A program made the position numbers and the translations under genes. Below the pieces are notes generated by a model, which saw nothing but the letters and a program-made list of their open reading frames with translations, had not been told where the DNA came from and ran no database searches. Positions 28,074 through 36,806 of a stretch of DNA of 64,000 nucleotides are shown piece by piece; position 1 is the stretch's first letter; every line of letters begins with the position of its first letter. Source of the stretch: an uncultured Nitrosomonadaceae bacterium (GTDB taxonomy: Bacteria > Pseudomonadota > Gammaproteobacteria > Burkholderiales > Nitrosomonadaceae); contig CALSMH010000003.1 of the NCBI GenBank assembly GCA_943787405.1, forward strand, positions 248,001 through 312,000, given 5' to 3'.

Positions 28074-29489
28074 CTATTTATAAGGAGCCTCATATTTCTT
28101 TAAGATGTCATAGTAAGCTCGAACAGATTCTGTAAGATATACCGCTTCTCCACCTCTGGCATAACCAAATTTTAAATTCTCAAAATGCCTCCTGTGACTT
28201 AGAAGCGGAAGCGATTTTTTAAGGTCTACCCAAAAATCCGGACTCAGCCTCATTCGTTGTGCCAAGATTCGCGCGTCTTCTATATGCCCATAACCCTTAT
28301 TATAAGCAGCTAACGCAATCCAGGTGCGGTCTGGTTCTGCAATACGGGATGGCAACGTATTCTTTAAAATCAATAAATAACGTGCGCCGGCAAGTATGCT
28401 CTGCCGTGCGTTAAGGCGGTCAGTTACTTTCATCCGCTCAGCAGTTGCTTTTGTAAGCATCATAATGCCACGAACATTTGTAAACGAAGTTGCCCTTCTA
28501 TCCCAATGAGATTCCTGATAGGATAAAGCGGCAATCAACCGCCAATCTATTTTTGTAATTTCCTCAGCCTGATAGAAATATTTGCGCAAACTTGGTAGAA
28601 ACGTACGTGTTCTTTCTAAAAATTTATTTACATTCTCTTGTCCTAGTCGCTGAATGTGCCCGTAATATCTGTCAGTTAGGCGATTCAATGTGCCATCCTT
28701 TTCGATACGCTTAAAGAATTTCTCTGCTTTCTTTTGTAATTCAGATTCCTCACGTGAAGAGAATGCCCACGCCTTAGTATTCTTTTTACCAAGGCTTATA
28801 GCTACTCCCAAATTTGAATAAAAATTCTTTGCAACACTAATAATAATTGAATCAGTTACTACATAATCCACCTTCCCATCAGCCAACTTTGATAACAAAT
28901 CTTCTGGCGATAAATCTGTTTCAGCCCACCTCAATTCAGGAATTTCCAATCTAGCCTCCCTTAATCTTTCACCGTGCACTGTTCCTCTTACGATTTCAAT
29001 ATTTTTTCCGACTATTCCCTGTATATTTTTAGGCTTACGGTGATTTGTATTGTATGCCACTTGTGGTTGCGTACGTTGATAGCCTGGGCCGAAATGAACC
29101 TTTAATTTATTCTTAGTAGTAGCACTAATACCTGTAGCTAGGTGACCTTGATTCTTCTCTAAAATTGTCAATGCCTTATCCATATCAGGCACTACAATAA
29201 ACCTTACTCTTTTACCGAGCTCTCTACCAAACTCTGAAGCAAGATCAAATTCTAACCCTACATATTTTCCATCATAATTTTTATGATAAATACTATTGCC
29301 ATTAACAGTAATAACTACTAATTCATCACTTTTATTCAGTGGCGGAACAAATTTGTTGTCCCTTTTATCATGCAGTAGAAAGGTTTCTTTCTCAGAATTA
29401 TTAAGTAATGAAGCCGACTTCTCAAAAACATCACAAGCAGAAATTAGAGAAATAATAATGAATAAGGAAAATGAAAAAAAAATGCGCAT
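28074..29489 (-). CDS. mltF: Membrane-bound lytic murein transglycosylase F
   Basis: About 471 residues: a lipoprotein-like signal (MRIFFSFSLFIIISLISAC, lipobox ISAC), a periplasmic solute-binding-protein-like domain (about 45-270) and a C-terminal SLT lysozyme-like domain. Its catalytic Glu is in ALSYQESHWD, followed by GIMMLTKATAERM and AAYNKGYGH. This two-domain order is that of MltF. It cleaves peptidoglycan glycan strands to anhydro-muropeptides, feeding recycling through amgK/murU. A TTG at 29504 is an alternative start five codons upstream. Confidence 0.92.
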   Translation of the reverse strand: MRIFFSFSLFIIISLISACDVFEKSASLLNNSEKETFLLHDKRDNKFVPPLNKSDELVVITVNGNSIYHKNYDGKYVGLEFDLASEFGRELGKRVRFIVVPDMDKALTILEKNQGHLATGISATTKNKLKVHFGPGYQRTQPQVAYNTNHRKPKNIQGIVGKNIEIVRGTVHGERLREARLEIPELRWAETDLSPEDLLSKLADGKVDYVVTDSIIISVAKNFYSNLGVAISLGKKNTKAWAFSSREESELQKKAEKFFKRIEKDGTLNRLTDRYYGHIQRLGQENVNKFLERTRTFLPSLRKYFYQAEEITKIDWRLIAALSYQESHWDRRATSFTNVRGIMMLTKATAERMKVTDRLNARQSILAGARYLLILKNTLPSRIAEPDRTWIALAAYNKGYGHIEDARILAQRMRLSPDFWVDLKKSLPLLSHRRHFENLKFGYARGGEAVYLTESVRAYYDILKKYEAPYK

Positions 29490-29581
29490 TGGTGAAATAT
29501 TCAAGACATTGGGTAATTCTGTTACGTTACATTGTGAATAAAGATAGAATAAACTGGTAAATTATTTATTATAAAACAATT

Positions 29582-29674
29582 GGAGGAGTACCGAAGTGGT
29601 CATAACGGCGCTGATTCGAAATCAGATGGCCAGGGCAACCTGACACGTGGGTTCGAATCCCACCTTCTCCGCCA
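29582..29674 (+). tRNA. tRNA-Ser (anticodon CGA)
   Basis: The 93-nt sequence folds as a class II tRNA. The acceptor GGAGGAG pairs with CTTCTCC (one G-U), followed by discriminator G and an encoded CCA (29672-29674). The anticodon loop is TTCGAAA between CTGA and TCAG, so the anticodon is CGA, reading UCG. A long variable arm (ATGGCCAGGGCAACCTGACAC region) precedes the T arm GTGGG-TTCGAAT-CCCAC. The long arm and identity G73 fit serine. It stands between mltF (divergent) and the glycosyltransferase. Confidence 0.96.
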
Positions 29675-29690
29675 CAATTGAATGCCAACA

Positions 29691-30746
29691 TTACTTAAAA
29701 AGATTCGGCTTGAACATTTTTATAAGAAAACGACTTACTAGACCAGCATGAGGGCTGTTCGATAAATCAGTCATAATTATCGAATTATTTTTAGCTGAAA
29801 ATCGATAAAAAATAACCATAATAATATTAATTAATGATTGGGGAGAAGTGGCTATTAAATACGCAATCAGCCTCTTCAGCCCCCTATTTTCATTGCGCCA
29901 TACTTTATGATATTCATTTTTAGAATAATATCCTAATGCGCGCATTTTTAACTGCAATTTAATTCTTCGCCACGGCTTACGACTACAAATTTTTTGTTTT
30001 GCTATATCAGAGTAATTTGGAAATGACCAGATCAAATTAGGCCACTTTAGCATCCAAATATTAAAGCTGCGAGGAGTCCACATAGCATTACTATAGCGAA
30101 TAGTTATTAATGGCCTTTCAATTACATTAATTCTTTCGATTGGAGGGCTCTGAAAAATAACACCGACATGGATAAACAATGTCCCATAATAGGAGGCTCG
30201 GTCCCTAGAAAGCCAACATGTCCGCTTAATAACTACACAGCCTATATAAGAAAGGTACTTAGCAGCAAGAATAAAGAGCCTCTCTCTCTCAGAGCAGCCA
30301 TACTCACCTCCAGATCCATGTGCTAATAATTGATCTTGAATCAAAATAGACAGGTCTCTACTTCTAACTTCTGAATTGACAATAATTAGCTCACTTCCGA
30401 CTTTCAAAACAGACAATACTGTCGAAATAGCACTTGGATGCAATAAATCATCATCGGTCATTAGCCAGCAATACTCCCCTCTTGCATAACCAACAGCCTT
30501 ATCAAAATCACCATCAATACCAGAATTAACCTGCTCTTTAAAATAGCGAATTTCTGGATTGATTAATAGATACTCCTCCATCACTTCTTTAGTATTATCT
30601 GGGGACGCTCCATCAACAACAATAAGCTCAACTTCAGAAGTAAGTTGCTTAAGTATAGTATCTAGCGTTTCACCAATAAATTCGCCGCGATTATATGTTG
30701 CTATGCAAATTGATAATTTCGGTGTATCTGAATATTGATTACTCAT
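29691..30746 (-). CDS. Family 2 glycosyltransferase
   Basis: A 351-residue GT-A fold transferase. The N-terminal donor-binding motif is LSICIATYNRGEFIGETLDT and the metal-binding acidic motif is WLMTDDDLLHPSAI; VVDGASPDNT is also typical. It is probably a cytoplasmic enzyme adding a sugar in LPS or exopolysaccharide synthesis. The donor sugar and linkage cannot be read; the pattern somewhat resembles O-antigen abequosyltransferases. It is a lone gene next to tRNA-Ser with no other polysaccharide genes around, so it may be a horizontally acquired orphan. No flanking repeats were found to prove this. Confidence 0.82.
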   Translation of the reverse strand: MSNQYSDTPKLSICIATYNRGEFIGETLDTILKQLTSEVELIVVDGASPDNTKEVMEEYLLINPEIRYFKEQVNSGIDGDFDKAVGYARGEYCWLMTDDDLLHPSAISTVLSVLKVGSELIIVNSEVRSRDLSILIQDQLLAHGSGGEYGCSERERLFILAAKYLSYIGCVVIKRTCWLSRDRASYYGTLFIHVGVIFQSPPIERINVIERPLITIRYSNAMWTPRSFNIWMLKWPNLIWSFPNYSDIAKQKICSRKPWRRIKLQLKMRALGYYSKNEYHKVWRNENRGLKRLIAYLIATSPQSLINIIMVIFYRFSAKNNSIIMTDLSNSPHAGLVSRFLIKMFKPNLFK

Positions 30747-31053
30747 CTTCTCCTGTAAAGACAGATGCTTCTAATATTTTAGATATAAAAATTAGATAAC
30801 ACATCTAAATATCAAAACAATATTCTATCATTAAATCCTGTATGCCCCTGTAATCAACAGAAGAATACTCTCTCTAATTTCTTCTACGCTTGAGCACAAT
30901 TTAATATAATTTTACTAACGACAATATAAATACTGTCTATTCAGATACCTATTTACCAATATTAATATATGTGTAAATTTGCATGGTGATTTATAATACT
31001 GATTATATTTTTTCTCACACATTTAAACCAGGAGAGGTTAACTAGGATCAATT
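30747..31053. other. AT-rich intergenic region, 307 bp
   Basis: Between the divergent glycosyltransferase and the secreted-protein gene. No ORF or structured RNA was recognised. A TATAAT lies at 30992-30997 about 57 bp before the downstream ATG, without a clear -35. Shortly before the start are AGGAGAGG (about 31031-31038) and AGGA (about 31045), either of which may serve for ribosome binding. Confidence 0.4.
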
Positions 31054-31467
31054 ATGCTTAAAAAAACTACATTAGTTATATTTCTCTTTCTTATTTCATT
31101 CAAGGCTGTTTCTGGCCCAACAGCACAATCTTCAGAGCTACATAGTGGTGAAGGCTGGCGGGTTATCCGAACAGTTGAACTTGGACAAACCGGTAAATAT
31201 ATTCATATGGTATTGGTAGATTTAGATCGAGATACTGACATATCTACTTATGGAGCGGCACGTATTAAGATTTGTCGATCTGAGCCTGATTTCTGCAGAA
31301 TTAGATTCTGGAATGAAGAGCGCTATATTCCCAACTCGGTATCTTTCACTAAAAATCAGCATAAGACCCTAAGAGCAGAATATACATTTAATCGAGAAGG
31401 TGGCATTCACAAAATGCGGTATTCCTGTACTGTTTTACCTAATAAAAGCTTATGTTTCAAATACTAG
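31054..31467 (+). CDS. Small secreted protein of unknown function beside the hao cluster
   Basis: A 137-residue protein I do not recognise. Residues 1-20 form a Sec signal peptide (MLKKTTLVIFLFLISFKAVS), so the product is periplasmic or secreted. The mature part is beta-rich in appearance, with four cysteines in two close pairs (KICRSEPDFCRI and SCTVLPNKSLC) that could form two disulfides. It is convergent with cycB and shares a terminator with it, so it is not part of the hao transcript. Any link to hydroxylamine oxidation is only positional. Confidence 0.7.
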   Translation: MLKKTTLVIFLFLISFKAVSGPTAQSSELHSGEGWRVIRTVELGQTGKYIHMVLVDLDRDTDISTYGAARIKICRSEPDFCRIRFWNEERYIPNSVSFTKNQHKTLRAEYTFNREGGIHKMRYSCTVLPNKSLCFKY

Positions 31468-31495
31468 AACTGAATAAATAAGCAATTATAGAAGA

Positions 31496-31531
31496 CGGTA
31501 GTGCTGCGAATATTAATTTATAGCACTACCG
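31496..31531. terminator. Bidirectional terminator between the secreted-protein gene and cycB
   Basis: CGGTAGTGCT (31496-31505) and AGCACTACCG (31522-31531) form a perfect 10-bp stem around a 16-nt AT-rich loop. It sits between the convergent stops at 31467 and 31547 and probably ends the hao-cyc transcript. No long T-tract follows on either side, so the mechanism may be partly Rho-assisted. Confidence 0.7.
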
Positions 31532-31546
31532 GGGTAGATCACCCTA

Positions 31547-32209
31547 TTATTCCTCTTCCTCTTCTTCTTCCTCTTCTTCTTCCTCTTCTTCTTCCTCTTC
31601 TTCTTCCTCTTCTTCCTCTTCTTCCTCTTCTTCCTCTTCTTCTACTCTCACAACCATTTCACCCTGTAACTTACTGGCATTGAGATCGGTTTCATCAACC
31701 GCTTTATGTACTAGGTTTTGGTGGCAATCGATGCAAGTAGCACCTTCTGTTTCCATCTTCTTATGTGCTGCTTGGGCATCCTCACCTGGTGGCTGTGGAT
31801 TACGATGACACTCTCGGCAAGTAATACTATCCCATTTCTTCAGATTCATGCGCGCATCATGTGCCATGATTAGACGGCGCTCATTGAATTTCTCTAAAGT
31901 AGAGTAATCATTAGCGAACTCTAAATAGAGCTCTCTTGCTCCATCAACCACATGTGTTGCTATTGCTAGATGCAAATTCCCAAGACCCTGAGGGATGTGG
32001 CAGTCCTTACATCCTGGATTGGCACCCAATGCACCATAATGGGAAGAGTCTTTTAATTCTTTCTCTGGGTAGGTCATGGAATGACAACTGGTACAAAACT
32101 CATTGGTAGAAACAGCTGCTTCACCAGCTAGTACTACGGCAGTCATAAGGATGCCAAGTACCGTACCAATAATCAGACTACTACCGAATATATTTGCTCC
32201 GCGTCCCAT
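31547..32209 (-). CDS. cycB: Tetraheme cytochrome cM552 (NapC/NirT family quinone-linked), with polyglutamate tail
   Basis: A 220-residue membrane-anchored cytochrome. An N-terminal helix (about 8-30, IFGSSLIIGTVLGILMTAVV) anchors a periplasmic domain with four CxxCH heme sites: CTSCH, CKDCH, CRECH and CIDCH. It passes electrons from cytochrome c554 to ubiquinone in ammonia oxidisers. The C-terminus ends in 31 consecutive glutamates after VVRV, an extreme acidic tail. It is the last gene of haoA-haoB-cycA-cycB, 2 bp after cycA. The heme domain itself looks intact and of normal length. Confidence 0.95.
   Translation of the reverse strand: MGRGANIFGSSLIIGTVLGILMTAVVLAGEAAVSTNEFCTSCHSMTYPEKELKDSSHYGALGANPGCKDCHIPQGLGNLHLAIATHVVDGARELYLEFANDYSTLEKFNERRLIMAHDARMNLKKWDSITCRECHRNPQPPGEDAQAAHKKMETEGATCIDCHQNLVHKAVDETDLNASKLQGEMVVRVEEEEEEEEEEEEEEEEEEEEEEEEEEEEEEE
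31550..31642 (-). repeat. Compound GAA/GAG minisatellite encoding the polyglutamate tail of cM552
   Basis: Ninety-three base pairs made only of GAA and GAG codons on the coding strand. In coding order they are four 9-bp units (GAAGAAGAG), four 12-bp units (GAAGAAGAAGAG) and a final GAAGAGGAA, directly followed by the stop codon. The two unit lengths point to expansion by slippage or unequal crossing-over; because all units are multiples of three, length change does not shift the frame. Confidence 0.97.
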
Positions 32210-32211
32210 TA

Positions 32212-32916
32212 TTATTTACCTTTTTTAGATTCTTCAGCTGTAGCTTGGAATTCGTCATGCAATTTGAATTTAGGTTCTCCTGTAAATGCACCTGGTAGTT
32301 TGTAATGTTTATGCATAGCTTTGGCATCTGCTACATATTTATCAAAATCAAATGTATATTTCTTATGTACATCTGGAGTAAATGGGGTATACGGTTCTTT
32401 CGTTCCCTTCCACCCTGAACCCTCATAATTTAGATGGCAGGCGCTGCAACGTTCAACAAAATCCATGTCCTGCCCGGTAGCTGCAAGCTTCTTGCGTGAT
32501 GTTGTTTTCCCTTTCTTCTCAAATTTCGCACCCGCTTTACGGTGAATTCCGCGATATTTAGAACCTGCTCCATGGCAGGATTCGCAACCTACACCTTTTT
32601 TATATTTACTCGGATCTTCAATTTCGTAACCACCCTCTTGACCAAATCCATCTACGTGACAGCCGACACAGTCTTTATCCTTAGTGTAATCCTTAGCAGG
32701 ATCCAGCCCAGCTCTCTTCTTAGCTTTGGCCTTCTTATTCGGCTTAAGCGAATTCATTGCTTTAGCATGAGCAGTTTTTTTCCATGACTTAGCCTGGCTT
32801 TTGTGGCATGAACTACATTTCTTTCGACCTTCAAACTTTGGATCAGCAGCAGCATTTCCTGCTAGAAATGCAAAAAGGGCTACAGCAGCAAGTGCGTATG
32901 TCACAGGATGTCTCAT
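32212..32916 (-). CDS. cycA: Cytochrome c554 (tetraheme electron acceptor of HAO)
   Basis: A 234-residue periplasmic protein with a Sec signal peptide (MRHPVTYALAAVALFAFLAG, cleavage likely after AAA) and four heme motifs: CSSCH, CVGCH, CESCH and CSACH. It accepts electrons from HAO in pairs and delivers them to cM552. The mature protein is strikingly lysine-rich, for example KPNKKAKAKKRAG, hence strongly basic. Translation is favoured by GAAGGAAG seven bases before the ATG. A 172-bp gap separates it from haoB, so it may also have its own promoter. Confidence 0.96.
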   Translation of the reverse strand: MRHPVTYALAAVALFAFLAGNAAADPKFEGRKKCSSCHKSQAKSWKKTAHAKAMNSLKPNKKAKAKKRAGLDPAKDYTKDKDCVGCHVDGFGQEGGYEIEDPSKYKKGVGCESCHGAGSKYRGIHRKAGAKFEKKGKTTSRKKLAATGQDMDFVERCSACHLNYEGSGWKGTKEPYTPFTPDVHKKYTFDFDKYVADAKAMHKHYKLPGAFTGEPKFKLHDEFQATAEESKKGK

Positions 32917-33088
32917 AGTTCTTCCTTCAATAAAAATATGTTTAGAATTTGACTAGAATTGGTAGTTATAGTTCATTTAACGCTTGAACTCTACGCTAAG
33001 TTTATGTAAACACAGCAAACCAGTCATACCGCCATTTCGAGTACCGCGAGTATCGCCTGAATCGCTAAAAAAATCAACCAGCGCGGGG

Positions 33089-34111
33089 CTATGTAGTGGG
33101 GATTTTATATACCCAATATCCACCATGCTGATAAATCAGCTGTATCGTTGTTAACTCCAACGGTCTAGTCTCTGTAAAAGGCAACATCTGTGCAAGCAAG
33201 GTATCTTGGCCAGTACTTAAAAAATAACCACGTACTGCACGATCAGAGAGTGATTGTAACGTATAAGTCTTATAGTTATTTTCTACCGTAAATCTCTTCA
33301 CAGTATTAACCAGCCCATGCATGTTTGCACTATTCATTGGGAAATCTTTATAAGCTAGATCAAGTGATTTCGGACGCATCAGCCCCAGTTTGTAGAGATC
33401 TGAAACATGCAGCACTACATAAGCTTCTCTCGATCCAGCAAGTTCACGTAATATTCCAGCACCCTTCTCTACATCTGCTACCAATGCATCAGCAAAACGC
33501 TGCAGCTTTCGGCGCTCTTCGGCTGGAGCCGGAGCACCCCAGAATTCTTCCTCATAATTTCTAATAGCATCACTGCGCTCACGCCAGTGTGAAGGAATAA
33601 TTACCGGCTCACCATGATGAGATGGAAACAACGTATCTCTTCCAGTAAGCAATCCTATTTGACGCGAGATATCCCACCAGGAAAGTATGACAGCATCTTT
33701 CGGCGCATATTTCTTAATCGCTTTTGCCAACGTGACTAATTCAGATGATTTGCTATCTACAGAAGTAAGTAACTCACTGGTAAGGCTTTCCCAATCGAGC
33801 AATATAGGTGGTTTCTCACCATTTTTTACAAGATGTGCTATAGCAACTGGTTTTTTTACATTCTCTACATATACTTCATACTTACTTACGGCAAGATCCG
33901 GCCAAGACTCTAGTCCAAGTTTATTGAATTTATCGACCCCGCCCTCTTCTACCAATTTATAGTTATAAGGTGCAGGCCCAGGAGTCAGTGACACATAAGC
34001 AAGCCAGCCTAATAAAAGAAAACCTCCCGTTACCAGGAGAGTACCTAGTAACGGGAGGAATTTAGATCTTGGTTGCACCGGCTCGGCGCTCCGAGATGAA
34101 GTAGCGATCAA
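33089..34111 (-). CDS. haoB: HaoB, conserved protein of the hydroxylamine-oxidation cluster
   Basis: A 340-residue protein always found after haoA in ammonia-oxidising bacteria (orf2). One transmembrane helix at about 17-42 ([20 protein letters not shown]) suggests a membrane-anchored periplasmic protein; no heme motif is present. Its biochemical role is unproved; partner or assembly factor of HAO has been proposed. The only start is a TTG at 34109-34111, whose TTGA overlaps the haoA stop by 4 bp, so it is translationally coupled. Identity rests on position and length rather than motifs. Confidence 0.9.
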   Translation of the reverse strand: MIATSSRSAEPVQPRSKFLPLLGTLLVTGGFLLLGWLAYVSLTPGPAPYNYKLVEEGGVDKFNKLGLESWPDLAVSKYEVYVENVKKPVAIAHLVKNGEKPPILLDWESLTSELLTSVDSKSSELVTLAKAIKKYAPKDAVILSWWDISRQIGLLTGRDTLFPSHHGEPVIIPSHWRERSDAIRNYEEEFWGAPAPAEERRKLQRFADALVADVEKGAGILRELAGSREAYVVLHVSDLYKLGLMRPKSLDLAYKDFPMNSANMHGLVNTVKRFTVENNYKTYTLQSLSDRAVRGYFLSTGQDTLLAQMLPFTETRPLELTTIQLIYQHGGYWVYKIPTT

Positions 34112-35820
34112 CTTGCTCTTTTTTCGCGTCTACGCCAGCCAGCCAGTGCAATAGTACCAGCTAACAACATACCGCCGCCCAATCCACCTAACGAGATCTT
34201 TTCTTCTGTAGTTTCACCGTTAAATAAACTGAATTTTTTCTTTTCAAGTTTAGCTATTCTCCTTTCTAACTCCATTTCATGCCGTAATTTGGAGTTCTCA
34301 TCCATAATTTCAACATAAGCTCGGTTCAATGGTCCCCAACCATCCGTGTAAGTCCATCCACCCGGATTTACGTGAGCCAACCCTACATGACCCTTTGGTA
34401 AATCATTTTCACCCATTTCTAGAACTTTAAGTTCAAGAGATGACGGGTTATTGTTCTTAGACCAATACAACTGGAAGAACTGAGAATATCCTGCCTTCAT
34501 CGGTGGAGGTGGGTTTGGACGGTTAGTTTTCTGTCCAGTTAGCAATTTATCGTCATAAAGTTTCTTAACGATCGCGTTTACTTCCTGATATTTTGCAAGT
34601 AAATGAAGCGTACCTTTATCCATGAATTCTAGATAAGATCTAGCAAAACGCTCACTATGACAATTGGTACAGGTCGTTACCCATGAATCTTTACGACCCT
34701 CAGCCCAATCGCTAGTAATATTTGATGCAATGCCAGGAACTACTGGATAGTTAGCCCAGCGTATCTTTTGTGTTACGTTATGAGAGTATTTACCATCATA
34801 TTCAAAATGACATCCTGCACAGGTAGGGGCAGTCTGACCACCTTTACTATATGCATCTTTAAGCTGTACGTCCCAATTCCATTCATCACCCATCATCGCA
34901 ACTATCTTTCCATGTTTAGACATGGAATATTGTTCCCAGTTATTGTGATCTACGCCACTATGACAGGTAGCACAAGCTTCAGGCTTACGAGACTCAGCTG
35001 CCGAGAACTCATGTCGAGTATGGCAATGGTCACAAGTGTTTTGGTTGACATGGCACATGGTACAACCTTCAGCAATTTCACGCTGTGGCATCCCAGCATA
35101 AACTGATACCTCAACATTTGCCTTGTAATCTAGCGCATGTGAAGGACGCCCATCAGGCCATCCAATTCCTTCTGGCCAGATAAGAGTGTCTCGTTCAGAT
35201 TCGCGTTCGGCAAACTCCCGTAGATGGCAGGTACCACATACTTCAGCAGTAGGCATCCGCATATCGGCTTTATGGTCTGCTTTTTTTGTAGTATTGATAT
35301 CAACGTGACAATCGATACAACCAACTTCTTTCAGTTTTTCTGTTTCACCAAGCTTGCCCATTGAACGGAGATTATTCTCTATTTCTTCAAGTTTTGCTTT
35401 CTTGTAGAACCTAGGGTCTTCAGGCTTAAGTTTACGAATTTTACTTAGATTAGCATGGGTGCTCTTCTTCCAAGCAGCAACCCAGACAGGTGATTCATCG
35501 GTATGGCATTCAACGCAATCCGCACGTCCTGCAATCTCATCTGGTGATGCAGGAGCTTTGTAGAAAGTTTTAGGATCAAAGTACATGCTCATTGGGATCG
35601 GTTCCCAGTACTGAGCATGAGATCCCTTGCCAGCACCTTGTGCCGGATCATTGTAGCGCTTTGTCACTGCCTCATGTAATTCTTTTGGCGTGGCTGTTTT
35701 CTCAATACCCAGCGCCTTATAAAGCTGACTTGGAACACTTGGAAAAGTTGCGTGTGCCATAGCTGTAAATACTACACCGCAAATAAACAAAATCATGCTT
35801 GACCAAAGCTTTGCAACCAT
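34108..35820 (-). CDS. haoA: Hydroxylamine oxidoreductase
   Basis: A 570-residue periplasmic octaheme enzyme, the core of ammonia-oxidiser energy metabolism. Signal peptide 1-24 ends in AMAHA. Eight CxxCH sites lie at about 102, 168, 195, 253, 263, 283, 334 and 384. Tyr491 (in [13 protein letters not shown]) equals position 467 of the mature chain, the tyrosine that cross-links the catalytic P460 heme of the neighbouring subunit. A C-terminal hydrophobic helix (about 545-562) with a basic end may hold the trimer at the membrane. AGGAG seven bases before the ATG. First gene of the cluster. Confidence 0.98.
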   Translation of the reverse strand: MVAKLWSSMILFICGVVFTAMAHATFPSVPSQLYKALGIEKTATPKELHEAVTKRYNDPAQGAGKGSHAQYWEPIPMSMYFDPKTFYKAPASPDEIAGRADCVECHTDESPVWVAAWKKSTHANLSKIRKLKPEDPRFYKKAKLEEIENNLRSMGKLGETEKLKEVGCIDCHVDINTTKKADHKADMRMPTAEVCGTCHLREFAERESERDTLIWPEGIGWPDGRPSHALDYKANVEVSVYAGMPQREIAEGCTMCHVNQNTCDHCHTRHEFSAAESRKPEACATCHSGVDHNNWEQYSMSKHGKIVAMMGDEWNWDVQLKDAYSKGGQTAPTCAGCHFEYDGKYSHNVTQKIRWANYPVVPGIASNITSDWAEGRKDSWVTTCTNCHSERFARSYLEFMDKGTLHLLAKYQEVNAIVKKLYDDKLLTGQKTNRPNPPPPMKAGYSQFFQLYWSKNNNPSSLELKVLEMGENDLPKGHVGLAHVNPGGWTYTDGWGPLNRAYVEIMDENSKLRHEMELERRIAKLEKKKFSLFNGETTEEKISLGGLGGGMLLAGTIALAGWRRREKRAS

Positions 35821-35909
35821 TTTATATCTCCTAATGTTCCAATGTTTCGTAGTTTGTTGGTTTTATTGTTTTTTTTAATTTATGGCTAATAAGCTCTCTA
35901 AATCACGCT

Positions 35910-35928
35910 CTATTAGCTGCTTTAATAG
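35910..35928 (-). other. Hairpin in the haoA leader
   Basis: CTATTA (35910-35915) and TAATAG (35923-35928) form a 6-bp stem with a 7-nt loop in the predicted untranslated leader of haoA, just downstream of the proposed promoter. It might affect mRNA stability; hao messages are known to be long-lived in starved ammonia oxidisers, but the link is inference. Confidence 0.35.
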
Positions 35929-35934
35929 CCCCGT

Positions 35935-35963
35935 AGACTAACTCGGCAAACACCACCTGTCAA
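35935..35963 (-). promoter_or_regulatory. Sigma-70-type promoter of the hao cluster
   Basis: On the minus strand TTGACA (35958-35963, a perfect -35) is followed after 17 bp by TAGTCT (35935-35940), a moderate -10. It stands about 115 bp before the haoA start and no other good candidate was seen in the 172-bp gap to the Nif3-like gene. Confidence 0.55.
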
Positions 35964-35992
35964 GAAAATTGCAGCTCAAATTAACCCTATTA

Positions 35993-36742
35993 TTAAACTG
36001 GATTATCAATATCAATAAACTGGTGCTCAATACCAAATTTATTTGCAATATTCTTACCTAACTCCTGCACACCATAACGCTCAGTAGCATGGTGCCCTGC
36101 CGAGATAAAGGCCACGCCAGACTCGCGTGCGGCATGAACAATTCTTTCCGAGATTTCTCCAGTAATAAACACATCTACCCCCAAGCGAATAGCATCATCA
36201 AAATAATCCTGAGCTGCTCCGGTACACCAAGCGACACGTTTTATAAGCTTACTTTCATCTCCAATAATTAGCGGCCTGCGTAACAAAGCCTTCTCAAGAT
36301 GCATTCCTAACTCTTTAATTGTGAGATCTTCTGATGTATGACCATGCATCGCTATGTTTTGTTCACCAAAACGACCAACTTCAATAAAATCAAGCTTATT
36401 AGCTAGCTGGATATTGTTTCCTATTGTAGGGTGTGCATCCAGAGGTAGGTGGTAAGCAAACAAACTAACATCATTTGCCAATAGTAATGAGATCCGGCGA
36501 CGTTTCATGCCTACCAAACATTCATTCTCCCCGCGCCAAAAGTATCCATGGTGAACCAATACTGCATCAGCATTCTCATCGATAGCTGCTTGCAAGAACT
36601 CAAGAGAGGCCGTTACGCCACTAACAATCTTCTTAATCTCACCGCGACCCTCCACCTGAAGTCCATTTGGACAATAGTCACTAAAGTGTGAGATATTTAG
36701 TAGAATGTCCAAGTATGATTCAAGTTGTTTTAATAGCATCAT
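35993..36742 (-). CDS. Nif3-like dinuclear metal centre family protein (YbgI type)
   Basis: A 249-residue NIF3/YbgI protein. Typical segments are DYCPNGLQVEG (18-33 region), VLVHHGYFW with metal-binding His, AYHLPLDAHPTIGNN, and the C-terminal ISAGHHATERYGVQ. Members form hexameric toroids with a dinuclear metal centre; proposed activities include GTP cyclohydrolase-like chemistry, but no function is settled. It precedes the hao promoter on the same strand and is divergent from the DegS-like protease, a common pair in Betaproteobacteria. Confidence 0.9.
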   Translation of the reverse strand: MMLLKQLESYLDILLNISHFSDYCPNGLQVEGRGEIKKIVSGVTASLEFLQAAIDENADAVLVHHGYFWRGENECLVGMKRRRISLLLANDVSLFAYHLPLDAHPTIGNNIQLANKLDFIEVGRFGEQNIAMHGHTSEDLTIKELGMHLEKALLRRPLIIGDESKLIKRVAWCTGAAQDYFDDAIRLGVDVFITGEISERIVHAARESGVAFISAGHHATERYGVQELGKNIANKFGIEHQFIDIDNPV

Positions 36743-36806
36743 TACCGTCCTTCTGGTACAACTTTAATTATTAACGTTTCACATTTTAATATTTCTATAC
36801 ACCCAC

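Noticed and set aside
29582-29674. tRNA-Ser as an integration site of a genomic island
   Set aside because: No integrase, no repeated tRNA 3' end and housekeeping genes on both sides within a few kb.
31501-31683. Plus-strand ORF of Leu/Pro repeats over the end of cycB
   Set aside because: It is the mirror of the GAA/GAG minisatellite of cycB; it has no other sequence and no ribosome site.
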